From Pseudeuparius sepicola (Eukaryota; Arthropoda; Insecta; Coleoptera; Anthribidae), in the NCBI GenBank assembly GCA_963920635.1, contig OY987299.1, positions 126,109,373 to 126,173,372 of the forward strand: a stretch of 64,000 nucleotides of DNA. Direction: 5' to 3'. The notes beneath the pieces are model-generated. The model made no database searches, was not told the origin of the DNA, and saw nothing but the letters and a program-made list of their open reading frames with translations. This document shows positions 31,956 through 44,360 of the stretch, one piece after another; position 1 is the stretch's first letter, and every line of letters begins with the position of its first letter. The position numbers and the translations under genes are program-made.

Positions 31956-34900
31956 TATATCTATTAAAACCAAAAATGACCTTATTTATCTTGTTACCAA
32001 AATAATAAACCTATGTAATATTTATAATCTAGGTCCAAACATATAAAAGATATAAAATCTGGTTGATATATTTCGATAACAGATATTCCCCAGATTCCTC
32101 TGCTGAAGATGTTAGTGATTCGTGCTCCGTTTGTTGTGCTGTTTGCTGTATCAAGCAAATAATGAATAGTGAATGCGAAATAATTACCTTTTTCTTGAAA
32201 TCGGCATTAAAATGTCCCAAAATCGTCATTAAAAGCACAGAAATCGTACAATAATGTAGCCCATTATTGTACGATTTTTTCAATAAGTAGGCCTTGGCGA
32301 GATGTAAACATCAAACGTCAGACGCGGAGAAATCGACCGTCAAAAGTGACCAAATATTCAAAACCTAGCCGATAAAGGCTCATTTAACTTTTCGTACACA
32401 TTGCGAAATTGTTTCCTATAGAAGCGCAATCCTTCAGTATACATATTCTAGTAAATTCGAATATCAATAGATTTGTTGTGTAGGCTGCACAAGAAGCAGC
32501 AGTTTGGTTTTTCTGTCAGAAGGTGGCGTACGTCATTATACTTGTCCTAGGTAGAGCGATCAGTAAAGTCAAGCAACGCCGCGCGTAGTCGGTTCGTGGA
32601 CGGGTGATCCCTTATTATTATTTTCTTGCCTAATAAAACATTTTTTTTCCGATTTAAAAAAAATATATAATATGTACCTCGGCACTGAAGTTCTTTTTAT
32701 GACTCGTGGTTTATTTGCCTCGGCCAGAGGCCTCAGCAACTAAACTCCACATGAGTCATAAAAAGTTGAACTTCAGTGCCTTGGTAAATAAATAACTATT
32801 AATGCAAGTACTTATTTAAATACCAAGCTATAATTTTATTTCAATGTATTTCTTTCCTACCCAGCTTGAAGAAGACACAATAAATTGGGGTCCACGTATT
32901 TGCCTTCGATTAAAACCTGACGTTATGTCCCATATTTTTCCACCAAAACTAGCATCCCAAATTCCGAAAAAGAGGAAAAGAAGCATTTTAAAAAACAAAA
33001 ATTTATCGAGGAAGAACATAATGACGAGGACAAATACATAAATAGATAGATCAAATATCCATGATACTTAGCATCATGCGACTAATGTCTATACTTACCT
33101 AACTTGTAAGCATGAATATTTACTAGGTACCTAATATAATATTAAAAGCATAGCTTACGCAGTATATAAATTTAACCACCCTTATACTTTTACTGTTCTA
33201 TTTTCTGGTAAAAATAGATCTAAATTGTTTATATAATATCAGTGCAACAGATCTCTAGTCACCATAGTAGGAAGATTGTTGGAATAAGCTTTTTTACAAC
33301 TCCCCATACTTTTTGCAGCTTTATTATTAAACTTCAATAGGTCACTTTCACAAGCACCAAATGGAAATTTATATGTTTTCAAATAAACAAAATATGTATA
33401 CCTACGGAAATACTGAGAGATTTAAGTATATTTATTTATTTATAAAAGGGTATTGGTACTATTCGGTACCTACCCCAACAGGCGTTGACTGATTTTATTA
33501 ATAAGACTTCTCACGGCTATAGTTTCATGTCCTGGAAAGTAGATGGCGCCTAGGGTCAACAATGTATTTTGCATTGTATTTTGTCTCCGGGAAGCCTATG
33601 GTGAGCCAGAGAACTGTCAAACATGACAGCCGTGAGCAGTCTTTATTAATACGTCAGTCAACTTCAAGCAAGCGATTTTATTCTTATAATCCAGCAGATA
33701 GCAGATACTTTAAGCTGTCATGCTGCCGTATACTGTCAGCCCACAAATCACTAACCAATTAGGTATCCTGAATTTGCCGCACGCGGCTTTGATACAGACC
33801 CATGTATACATTATGATGTCGATAAAGAAGATTACTTCTACCTCAAATATCTTAAGGTTTAAGGTATTTTCAAATTTCTAAGTTTTTGGATATTTATCTT
33901 GGACAAGGGGCTTTCAGGGAACTAGATGACTGGTAGTTCACCATTGCAATAATGAAATTAATTTTTAAAATTTAATCATAGCATTTTACAGAGGTCCCAT
34001 CTAAACTACACTACTTCTGTTCTAAACTATAGATATTTTTTTTGTATTTCGCATACAAACCCCGTAGAGGATTTGCATTTATAATGAGGCATAAACTATT
34101 CTTTCATTTCCATATACAGTTTCTTAAATATCTGTTATATCGAAAACTAAAACGGTTTAAGTATATCTACACTCATGTTTATAGGAACTTTTCGTCCCAA
34201 AATGGCTTTTTATATCCTCCCCCCGATGATACCTTTTCTGTTAGGCCACCCCCGCAAATCCTTCGTTCTCATTTCGCCCACCTTTCTCGAATTAGCGCGC
34301 CACGTTCTCCGCCGTTTCTTGCCTCGTGTCCAATTAACCGCTGCCGGTGTTTAGTAACAGTTATGAGTTACGTATGTTCCGAAGTTAGTTATCTTGGTTT
34401 ATCTATTTTCACTGACTGACGCTGTAAGAAATAGTGTGTAATTAACTGTTTTTACTACAGATTTTTGAACTGTCTTAATTTTTGTGGCATACTTCTAGCA
34501 AACAAGGTAAGATAATAATTTAGAACTATTTCAAGTTTTTGAAGATTTTGGTTAGGGTGTCAGCTATTGGCTTATGTTATGTTTATGCTAAGCCAATGCC
34601 TGATAGATGTCAGTCACTAGGAAAATCCCAAGTCATGCGAAAATGATCTCTAAAGTCTCTAACAATAAACCTTATAATGGTGTTCAAATTTCATGTCAAT
34701 GGGTTAAATATTTCCAATGCCTGACACCTCTGTCAGCCATTGGCTATACAATGTGTCTGCTATTGGTCACATTTGGCACTGACTATGGTAGATCTCAGAG
34801 TACTGTCTTCAAGAGCATCAAAACATGTATAGATTTGTCACTCAACGATTCTGAGCCATGTCTTCTTCTTGTCGATAGTGCTGAACACGACCAATAACTA

Positions 34901-35316
34901 CTATTACGACCTTTACAAAGTTTACAATTTTAAATTCAATTAGGTATTCGAAATAAGTTCAAAGGTATATAGTTAAGAAACGACTCTATAGAGAATTTAT
35001 GCCGTTTGTTATTTCAGGGGAAGAGAAGAATCATTATTTTTAGAAAAAAAAAACAAAGATAGGGAGAAGAAAAGAGGGAGGGGAAGAAAAGAACAATAAA
35101 TAGAAAACAGATAGAAAATATTAAATGAAAAAAAAAGAACAGTTGGAGCTAAATAAAATTGGAATACATTTACGAGAATCAATATTATTATAGAAAAATA
35201 AAAAAATAGGTAAATAAAAGCGAACATTATTTTTAATAACAACAGTGTCATATGAACAAATAACAATTTTCAAAATTGGAAACCCAAAGCTTACTACTCA
35301 ATAATAAGTTACTATT
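31956..35316. other. Non-coding with small hairpins and a purine tract
   Basis: 32241-32276 is a perfect 16-bp stem (AATCGTACAATAATG and complement). 32675-32786 is a ~45-bp-arm palindrome (GGCACTGAAGTTC...). 33505-33645 has an imperfect inverted repeat (CTCACGGCTATAGTTTCATG / CATGACAGCCGTGAG). 34200-34345 is C-rich. 35016-35110 is almost all purine. The 96-residue frame at 34607-34897 has no recognisable domain. No gene is supported. Confidence 0.4.
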
Positions 35317-36033
35317 CAGGGTGAGTCACATCTAAAGTCAGAGCCGAAAACACGAGGTAGAGTTCGCTAAAATAAGCACATATGCTTAATAAACATTAGC
35401 TCAAAAACGCTTGGTTCTCCATATACAGCGTGTTGAAACTTTTCCAAATATTTTTTTAATTTCTTTCGAGCCTGTTTAGGAATTCCAACAAAATTTGATA
35501 CATATTATGGGTTGTCATTTTGTGCAATAATTTGGCCCTGTTCAGATGAGCAGCGGCGTAGATACAATAATTTTATTTTAAATGCCAGTATAATCACCTT
35601 GGCACTAGTTTAAAAAATCCGAAATTACGAAGAAACTGTACCAGAAATAAAAAAATACCAAGAGGCGCTTTTTGTTCCAAATTGAATGGGCTATTCAAAA
35701 AAGGGAATTTTTTTTGTTTCGGCACAGGACCGTACTACTTTTTTATACAATTATTTACAGTAACTATTTGTATCTACGCCGCTGATCATCTGAACGGGGT
35801 CAAATTATTGCACAAAATGGCAACCGTCCAATGAATAATGTGTAACAAATTTGGTTGGAATTCCTAAATGGGCTCGAAAGAAATTAAAAAAATATGTTAT
35901 TTTTGGAAAAATTTTAACACGCTGTATATGGAGAACCAAGCGTTTTTGAGCTTCTGTTTATTAAGAATATGTGCTTATTTTAGCGAGTTCTACCTTGTGT
36001 TTTCGGCTCTGACTTTAGATGTGACTCACCCTG
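35317..36033. mobile_element. Hairpin MITE with CAGGGTGAGTCAC ends
   Basis: 717 bp with arms of about 250 bp and a spacer of about 220 bp. Ends read CAGGGTGAGTCACATCTAAA on both sides. The right flank is TA and the left is TT, so the duplication is imperfect. No coding capacity. Confidence 0.8.
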
Positions 36034-38046
36034 TATATCCCAGAAATGATAATGTATGAATAAATAAGCATTTCTACATACAATAATCACTTGTTTTCTT
36101 TTTTAAAAATTGCTGTGACAATTTTTATAGGGTGTCACGTTTTGGGCTTTTTATAGATTAAAATTTGATAAATCAATCCTTACTTAATTAATTAAATAAA
36201 TACATACTTTTTCACTATCGCAGCTTACTTTCAGGTCGAATTTAAATGAACGGTCATATATTGTTGTAGCATTGATTAAAGTAGGTATTCAATTATTCAA
36301 TGGTTGTAGGCAGGAAAAAGTAATGACGAAAAAATACCGGACACCGCACAAAGTGTATTCGTCGGCCTAATTCGTAAATCACATAAATCACAGAAATACA
36401 ATTTTATAGGAGAGCAGGAAAACATGCCATAAATAAAATTTCCTGGACGAATTTATTGATAATAATAGGTATCGACATTTACTGGACTAGAATAATGAGA
36501 AATAAAGCGATTGGCCAATAGGCCATAAAATATCGGCGCGCCTGGCAACAGAGGGATGTACTCGATCGCAAAAGCGTATTTATGCGGTTTGATCTTGTTG
36601 TTTTCAGCTATTTAGACAGTGCCATAAATAATGTTATCGATGTTTTGACTCATTTTAATTAAGCCAATACATTTTTTCCGAAATATTTTGACGTAAACAA
36701 TTGTAAAAGTAAAATTAAATAAAGGTCGTGCCTCAGTGCGGCTCTGGCGAAAATCTCAACGCACACGTTCTTGTTTACATCAGACGTAAGAGTTATTTGA
36801 TTTTAGTATAGTTTCGAAAATAAAAGCAACTTTCCTTGGAAAATCCAGAGAAAAGCCACATTCGAACCACATGCGCAATTTTACAAATTTATAGAGAGCT
36901 GGATATCACTTGTTAGGAGTAATATAACTAGAGGGGTGTTTATTATCGATAACATCACTCGTTAATTTCACGAATTATATTCTTAAAGCTGAAAATACCT
37001 ATCACAACTGTGCGCAGCAGGAGTGGTATTTCTTTTCTTAGCATTGTGACTATAATCAGTTAATAAATTAACATATGGTGGTACTATTTATTATTAGGCA
37101 TACTGTATTTAAGAAGAGAATTTAACAATTAATTATTTAATATTAAATTTGAATCAGCGTAGCCCAGTGCCAAGCGCAGGTATACGTTTTAGGCGAACGC
37201 TCCAGAGATGGCGCTACAGACAGCTACATACATTCACAAACAGATCAAAACATTTAAAAATTGTTATTAAAAATTGCATTATTTATGGTAGTGTCTAAAG
37301 AGCAAGTGAAGGATTTTTAAAAATATATAAATTTTTTAAAAACTACATAAAAAAACAAAACCACAAAAAAGAAAGCGTATGTTTGATCACAAAGGCAGTG
37401 GACTTAGTAGACTAGATTCATAAACGTTATTTAAAAAAAAAGACAAGAAAAAGTTTGATAAGCTTCAAAATCCAATTGTGCATTATGTGTTATATTATTA
37501 TTATTTCTCGAGTGACGATAGATTTCCAATGACTCTAGATTATTCCGCATGTTGGGTCTTTATTGCAAACGTGCAATACCTTAATGTCAGTAGGTATCTT
37601 AATAATAATAATAATAATACAATAATAATAATTTTCAAAGGAATGTCCACTTTCTATTAAATGATGTTAATGTGAAGAAGTCAAGTATAAAGTTATCAGT
37701 TCTAGCTATCACAATAAATCTTATACAAAAATTATTGTTTTAATAAAGGATGTTTAAAATTATACTTATAACTACAGGTACTCAAAAATATTTATTTGTT
37801 CATATTATTGGCTTGACATTGTAGGTTAGAATTTCCACGTTCGATACTTGAATTATGTCGCTAAATGTCGAATTTTGTGGGTTGATGAACAAATAGGAAG
37901 TTCACATAACCAACAATCATGAATGGTTACCCTATACACCCTCTAACCCCTCCTAGTAGCTGTAGAATACGCCGAAGTCTCCTACATCTCACCGCTACTA
38001 ACTAATATCAATTGGAATAAATAACACCCAGCCGATGGAACTCGTA
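36034..38046. other. Non-coding; (TAA)n microsatellite
   Basis: AT-rich. A short AATAATAAT microsatellite spans about 37600-37632. 36530-36620 is slightly CpG-rich. No gene is supported. Confidence 0.4.
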
Positions 38047-38118
38047 TCTCCGGTAGCTCAGTTGGTTAAGTGCCTACGGCCACAGTAGGAGTCCCGGGTT
38101 CGAGTCCCGGCTGGAGAG
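38047..38118 (+). tRNA. tRNA-like gene, nominal anticodon CCA, atypical loop
   Basis: A 72-nt cloverleaf folds by eye: acceptor TCTCCGG/CTGGAGA (one G-U), D arm starting GCTCAGTTGGTTAAG, anticodon stem CCTAC/GTAGG, T arm CCGGG-TTCGAGT-CCCGG, and a G discriminator. The A box (TAGCTCAGTTGG) and B box (GGTTCGAGTCC) are good, and TTTTT follows at about 38121. The 7-nt anticodon loop is GGCCACA, so position 33 is G instead of the universal U, and the nominal anticodon CCA (Trp) does not match a normal tRNA-Trp body. It is probably a pseudo-tRNA or the head of a tRNA-derived SINE, although all stems are intact. Confidence 0.6.
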
Positions 38119-39131
38119 CATTTTTGTCAATTGATAACCTTTACCTGATATGCCACTAAAACATCTTTTATTATTTATAATTACAGACACTCAAAACTTT
38201 TTTATTACTGTTTTATTCGTAACTACGGCGTAACCATACGAGAGTAGCGAAAATACCAGTGAAATCAACAACTGATTAGTTAATAATTTAAAAAATATGT
38301 AATTTCATTGGTATACAGGGTGTAACTAAACTGATGGTCAAAAATGAAACCACGTATTCTTGGAGTCAAAATAAGGGCACTTCTTCATATATTTTTTTCT
38401 CCTACGGGCCATAGTTTTTTTTATACAGAGCGTAGAAGTTTGGAGAAAAATACACTTATTTCTTAGTATTTCTAGAAGTATACGAGATATTTTCTTCAAA
38501 CTTGGCGTGTCACATCAGCAGATGAGTCGTCAAACTTAAGATTGACATGAAGCTTCTGAGGCTCCCAATTGCGGAGATACAGGGTGTTAGTAAAATTAAT
38601 TAGTTCAGAAAAATATGAATACCCTGTATAATCGCATTTTTTAAATTTGTTTTGAGTGCTGAATAGAATGGTTAACAAAAAGTGTCTCTTAGTATTTTTT
38701 CATATTCGCAGCCGTTTCTTAATTATTTTTAAAGAAGGGCAACGCTGCAATAAACAATAGTCATAAATCTAGCAAACTGTGGATGTCAATTAAACTTTAT
38801 TTAACAAAATACAAAAGCAAAAACAATAATAAAAGAAACGTATTGCTATTAGAAAATTAAATTATTAAATGTTCGAAATGACCGCCGTCTCTTTCAATAC
38901 ACGCAACTATGCGTTTCCGCATGTTTATTATTGCCATTCGCAAGTCCATAGCAAAAGTGCATATCAGTCAATTCTTCAAATGAAAATATAATTTTTCAAA
39001 ATATTGATACTAAGGTGCAAAATTGGCAGCCAAATGATTCAAATAATGCCAAGTTTAATTGACATCCACAGATTGTTAGATTTATTCCATTTTAGTACGT
39101 TGTTCCCATTGCTTCAAAGCTTGCAAACTAC
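38119..39131. other. Non-coding with two CAGGGTGT ends
   Basis: Isolated CAGGGTGTAACTAA (about 38318) and CAGGGTGTTAG (about 38580) motifs lack clear partners nearby. No gene. Confidence 0.35.
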
Positions 39132-40262
39132 CTGGTGAGCAGTGGCGTTCCTAGATGTTTGGCCGCCCGTATGCAGAATATAAAAAAATTCTTTCAGGTT
39201 ATAAGAACTTAAAAAAATCTTGAATTTCTAGGGTTTTCGGTCTTTTGTAATTACCTACGAGGTAATTGCAAAAATTATTAGGTACGTATAACAAAAATGA
39301 TAATAGATATTCTCAAAAATACCTACAGAGGGTGTCACTTAAGAGTGAAACAACCTTATAACTTCTTTAATTTTTAACCGACAAGAACGAAATTTTTCTC
39401 AAAGGTAGATGGCATTGTTGCCTACTTATTTCCAAAAAATTAGTTATGTTTACTTCAAAGCCAAAGCCACCCGCGATGCCACAATCGAAACTAAAAATCC
39501 GAAAGTCATATTAGGCTTTTTTTTTTCAAGAAACGTACTAAAAAAAGTTGTTCAGAATCGATCCAGAATCCTAAATCCAAAATTTTGTCAAAATAAAAAA
39601 ATATTAAATAAAAAAAATTCAGTAAATATTTAAAAAAAAATGTTTCGTAGCTTTCAATTTTATTTTGAAATGATTACTTTTTGAAAATAACTAGCCTTCA
39701 AAACTTCCATAGCACACTTTTCTAAACGCAGAAAAATCTTCAATTGCTATTTTTGGAAATTAATTTTTTAATTTAATATTTTTTGATTCTGAACTATTCT
39801 GAACAACTTCTTTTAGTAAATTTTTTGAAAAAAAAATGCCTAATATGATTTTCGGATTTTTAGCCTCGATTGTGATATCGTAGGTGGCTTTGACTTTGGA
39901 ATAGGCAACTATTTTTTAAGTAGGCCACAATGCCATCTGATAACAAGAAAATACCACAGACAATCAGTCTTGTTATAATGATTAATATGTTTTGGGTCTG
40001 GTAGAATTTCCAAACTGAAAGGAACAAGGTAAATGTTTCTTTAAAATAAAAATGTTTTAAAATATAAAAAATAAAAACAAAAACTACAAGTAAAACATAA
40101 AATATCACTTACACTAAAAAAATAACCTTTTTAAACAAAATACAAATGCATACATAAAATTAAATGCTTTTTCTAAGAAAAAGGTACTAAAAATGTAAAA
40201 AAATTACGTTTACAAAGTCATAATAAAACTAAAAATAAATATAGCTTGCATCAGAAAAGAAA

Positions 40263-41232
40263 AAATTAAAAGTAAAAAAATATTTTTAAAAAAAGCTTTT
40301 ATTTAAATGCGCTAAAAAGAATAAAATAATCTTTTCTTTTAAAACTTTTACTATCAACTTATAACGTCATTCCACAATTTATATGATATAAAAGCTTGTC
40401 GCGAGATTTAAGTAGTGGTATTTACTTAGTTTGAAAACTTAAATCTCGCGACAAGCTTTTATATCATATAAATTGTGGAATGACGTTATAAGTTGATAGT
40501 AAAAGTTTTAAAAGAAAAGATTATTTTATTCTTTTTAGCGCATTTAAATAAAAGCTTTTTTTAAAAATATTTTTTTACTTTTAATTTATTTTGTAATTTT
40601 TAGTTTGGCCAGGTGTCTGAGTCTATTCATCTCAGTTAACGCATCATTGTTGCAAGGTCGTTTGCCGGTTAGTTTAGAACAGTCTAGCTCTTCAATGAGG
40701 AGACCTTCTAATGACCATCTTGGGTGTTCCGCCATGTTGGATTTAGAATGACGTCACACATATAATCATGCATTGTCATCCAAATTAAACGTATGTACAA
40801 AATTTCAGCTCGATCGGTTGAAATTTAACTAGTCCGCCATCTTGAGTGTTCCGCCATGTTGGATTTAGAATGACGTCACACATATAATCATGCATTGTCA
40901 TCCAAATTAAACGTGTGTACAAAATTTCAGCTCGATCGGTTGAAATTTAACTAGCCCGCCATCTTGAGTGTTCCGCCATGTTGGATTTAGAATGACGTCA
41001 CACATATAATCATGCATTGTCATCCAAATTAAACGTGTGTACAAAATTTCAGCTCGATCGGTTGAAATTTAACTAGTCCGCCATCTTGGGTGATCCGCCA
41101 TGTTGGATTTAGAATGACGTCACACATATAATCATGCATTGTCATCCAAATTAAACGTGTGTACAAAATTTCAGCTCGATCGGTTGAAGATATCTGCTTC
41201 AAAATTGAGTTGCAAGATTCCACCCGAACAAA

Positions 41233-41263
<31 letters not shown>

Positions 41264-41292
41264 CATTGCAAGTTAAATAAAAGCTTTTAAAA
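40263..41292 (-). mobile_element. Microsatellite / 122-bp tandem repeat / hairpin element, copy 2
   Basis: Inverted copy of 21580-22742, nearly identical: hairpin first (40263-40585), then the short unique part, four 122-bp units (about 40720-41190) and (TACA)n microsatellite (41236-41270), ending at the same AAAAGCTTTTATTTAA boundary. It lacks about 140 bp of unique sequence present in copy 1. It lies inside the hAT element at 39140, which dates it as the later insertion there. Confidence 0.85.
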
Positions 41293-41427
41293 TACAGGTA
41301 CTTGTAAAAATAAATAAAACCTTTTCTTCTAAATGAAACAAAAAAGTAAAATATTTTTAGAATATTGGGTTATCCCTTAGGTACAAGGCACAAGATACAA
41401 GTTAAATGAATAGTACTTTTCTCGCTT

Positions 41428-41757
41428 TCACACTGATATTATATCACTGATATTTATTGTATCAAGTAGGATACATTCAATGGAAATTATTGCTAAATCG
41501 TTTAATCTCATAGAAGACCTTAGATAGTTTTTTATAATTTTTAATTTGGAAAATGGTCTCTTCGCGGATGCTACGGTAACTGGCGAGCACAAAAGTATTC
41601 GGAAGACTATTGCGGTGTTCAGAAAATTATTCGTGAGAGAATTTTTGAACAAGTATTCTAAAATAGTTCTTGGACTTGCAGTATATTCTGATGGAAGAAA
41701 GATATTTAAATTTTTTAGCTCACTATTATTCAGGTCTGAAGCGTCGATATCCCCTAC
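41428..41757 (-). pseudogene. hAT transposase C-terminal fragment
   Basis: The minus frame is open from about 41757 and reads through SPRTILEYLFKNSL, then PVTVASAKRPFSKLKIIKNY and RLNDLAIISIE to a stop at 41428. This is the hAT/ZMYM1-like dimerisation region, with the usual A-ER-FS changed to AKRPFS and a short gap before RLNDL. No start codon is seen and the catalytic core is absent. Confidence 0.8.
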
Positions 41758-42048
41758 GAAATTTGCGGTCTATACCAAGGTCACGCCGCGCAGCGCAGTT
41801 GCCACAGAGTAAAGACTAGAATAGAGGTAGTGCCGACGGCCGACTGGTTATGGGTTCATGTCAATATGATGTTGTTGCATGGTTGACGATATTCTTTTTG
41901 AGGGCGAATGCAAGTAATGTAGAGACTTACTACCTTTTTTCTGAAAAAATATTTTTTTGTCACGGAAGGGCGGCCTGTGGCCGCCCCTGGATTTGGCCGC
42001 CCGTCTGCGACGCAGACCCCGCTTGGTCAGCTGGCCCCTGCTGGTGAG

Positions 42049-42378
42049 CCAGAAATAAGGGGTCTAAAATATAAAACGTCGGTGCTGTTGTGTCTGTTGT
42101 GCTCGCTCCACGTTTTCAAATCTAACTCGCTCCCAAAATAGCCGCCCGGTTGTAGTTAGCCCCACTTACCGGCACATTGTCGATTCGATTCGACGACCCG
42201 CTAATTTCGATCGGCCGCGCCGCGCCGTCGGGCCGAAGGGGGGCGCCATCGACCCGCCGTCGAACCGGGACGTCGTGAATATTTCATCGGGCGCCCCGAC
42301 GCGCCGTCATTAGGGCGCAATCAATGGCGGGCGAAGATGGCGGCGGCCTACATACACCTGGAGGAATTGACTGATGTA
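42049..42378. other. CpG-rich, no gene
   Basis: 42116-42350 is strongly CpG-rich (many CGCCG and GACGC words), unlike its neighbours, but has no convincing open frame. Confidence 0.35.
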
Positions 42379-43115
42379 CATGGTTATTCACTGAGAATTG
42401 ACCCCCACCTAACTCTTTTGTTTTTTAAGATAAAAGGGTGATTCAAAGAACAAAATCAATGGTTCGGCGAATACTTTTTTATACCATGACCGTTTAGTGT
42501 ACAGGGTGTTCCAAAAATGTAGGACCAATGGCAACTTAATTTTTTAAAATGGAACACCCTTATTATTGTATTTTTGAAATCTGCTCATCAAGGCAATCAA
42601 AATGATATTAAACTTCGTGGCATTATCTTTTTCCGTTTTTGAAAAATTCCGTATTCAAATTTTATACTAAATTTATTTAACTCGAATTTGTGGATCTCGT
42701 GATAAAGATAAACGATCAATGTAATAACGAAAAATATTTGTTTTAAACAAGAGAGTAATATAGTGAAACTCCAAAATGTTTAGGAGCCTTTTCAAATTTT
42801 ACTGATTCTATTCTCGAAATAAAGAATTTCAGGAAAATCGTAAAAGCTCCTAAGCATTTTGGAGTTTCGCTATATTACTCTCTTGTTTAAAAAAAATATT
42901 TTTCGTTATTACATTGATCGTCTATCTTTATCACGAGATCCACAAATTCGAGTTAAATAAATTCAGTATAAAATTTGAATACGGAATTTTTTTACACCGA
43001 ACGGTCATGGCATAAAAAGGTATTCGCCGAACCATTGATTTTGTTTTTTGAATCACACTTTTATCTTAAAAACAAAAAAGTTAGGTGGGGGGTCAATTCT
43101 CAGTGAATAACCCTG
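42379..43115. mobile_element. Hairpin MITE with CAGGGTTATTCACTG ends
   Basis: 737 bp nearly self-complementary element; ends read CATGGTTATTCACTGAGAAT and CAGGGTTATTCACTGAGAAT, with TA on both sides. The left arm holds an extra ~140-bp piece (about 42498-42640) with a CAGGGTGTTCC motif that is missing from the right arm, so one arm took a later insertion. Related sequence occurs at 22750-22960. Confidence 0.8.
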
Positions 43116-44360
43116 TACCTTCGCTCTGGGATGATGTGCAGGGTGCAGGGTGTCCCAGAAAAGGAGTAGGATAAACCATAGATTCTTGACGTCAAAATAT
43201 TATGGCAATTTAATGACGCACCACAGAAAATATGTCAAATGGAGACCAATTTTAAACGGTAATTAATCCATTGTAGGTCACTGTGGATGTTCTTTCTCAG
43301 TTATTATTATTAATTATTCTATAATAAATGAAGAACGCAGTCTACTTCATAGTTTATCTGAACGATCTTATCGGGGGTGTGAAAAATTGTTTAAAAGTTG
43401 GGCGCCATTTGACATATTTGACACACAGCGTTAATCAGTACACCCCGAAACCCCTATATACCAAATTTGAATAAAAAATATACAGGGAGTTCCATTCTGC
43501 AGGGTGTCAAAGTTGAGCAAAATAGGAATTTTAAAGGCATCTGCCAAGTCAAGAGTGCCATGGAATCCCCTCAAAACAGTTGAATGGTTAATAGGACCAC
43601 TCAAGGTGTTGGTGTGCAAAGGTCCAATTCAAAATATACAGAATGTTCTTATCTGTGCCATCTCAAAATACTGAATTTTTATGAAACTTTATACGGGTCA
43701 TGAGTGCTGTGGAATCATTGAAAAAATATTGATAAACACAAAAGTAATGTATTTATTTACAAAATGCCAACTAACAAATAAAAACAATTTAAATTATTGG
43801 ACCTTACTCAACACAGTCACTGTCTAAGATGATACATTTTCTGTGCGTTTCCTGTTGTGGCACACCAGCCACCTTAACTGATATGGACTTACTGACTGGC
43901 AGACTTCTGTATTTTTTAGATTTAGTTCGTTTATAGTGTGTGTAGCGGTTTTGATATACTCGATTTTTGACCAGTATAAAGTTCCAAAAATTCAGTTCAA
44001 TTTGAGATGGCCCAGATAAGAACACTCTGTATATTTTGTATTGGACCTTTGCACACCAACACCTTGAGTGGTCCTATTGACCATTCAACTGTTTTGAGGG
44101 GATTCCATGGCACTCTTGACTTGGCAGATGCCTTTAAAATTCCTATTTTGCTCAACTTTGACACCCTGCAGAATGGAACTCGCTCTATATTTTTATTAAA
44201 ATTTGGTATATAGGGGTTTCGGGGTGTTCTGATTAACGCTGTGGGGTCAGATTTTAAATAAAAAAAATCGCTGAATGGTTTTCGTAAAAATCGGGGGTAT
44301 AAAAAAAAGGTTTTTGAAAATATCTCACAAAATACATTTTTTATCGATTTGTATACACTT
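43116..44360. repeat. Large inverted repeat (CAGGGTG family)
   Basis: Arms at about 43421-43680 and 43985-44255 are complementary (shared AGCGTTAATCAG, CACCCCGAAACCCC and CACTCAAGGTGTTGG words) around a ~300-bp centre. A CACCCTGTA end is at 44352 and CAGGGTGTC near 43147. Related words recur at 31740-31800. The open frames in it (43997-44425, 44007-44213) are complementary shadows of the arms. Confidence 0.7.

Larger units (their letters stand above)
39140..42040 (-). mobile_element. hAT element with nested second element
   Basis: 2901 bp with termini CAGTGGCGTTCC / CAGGGGCCAGC and a perfect 8-bp duplication CTGGTGAG (39132-39139, 42041-42048). It retains a minus-strand hAT dimerisation domain and is interrupted by the microsatellite/tandem-repeat/hairpin element (40263-41292). 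GC-rich subterminal CGGCCGCCC words occur at both ends. The parent transposon is mostly deleted. Confidence 0.85.

Noticed and set aside
34607..34897. 96-residue frame
   Set aside because: No recognisable domain, no splice or promoter context, sits in plain non-coding DNA.
37600..37632. Possible CRISPR-like or structured repeat
   Set aside because: It is a simple AAT microsatellite; the window is eukaryotic and has no CRISPR-like spacing anywhere.
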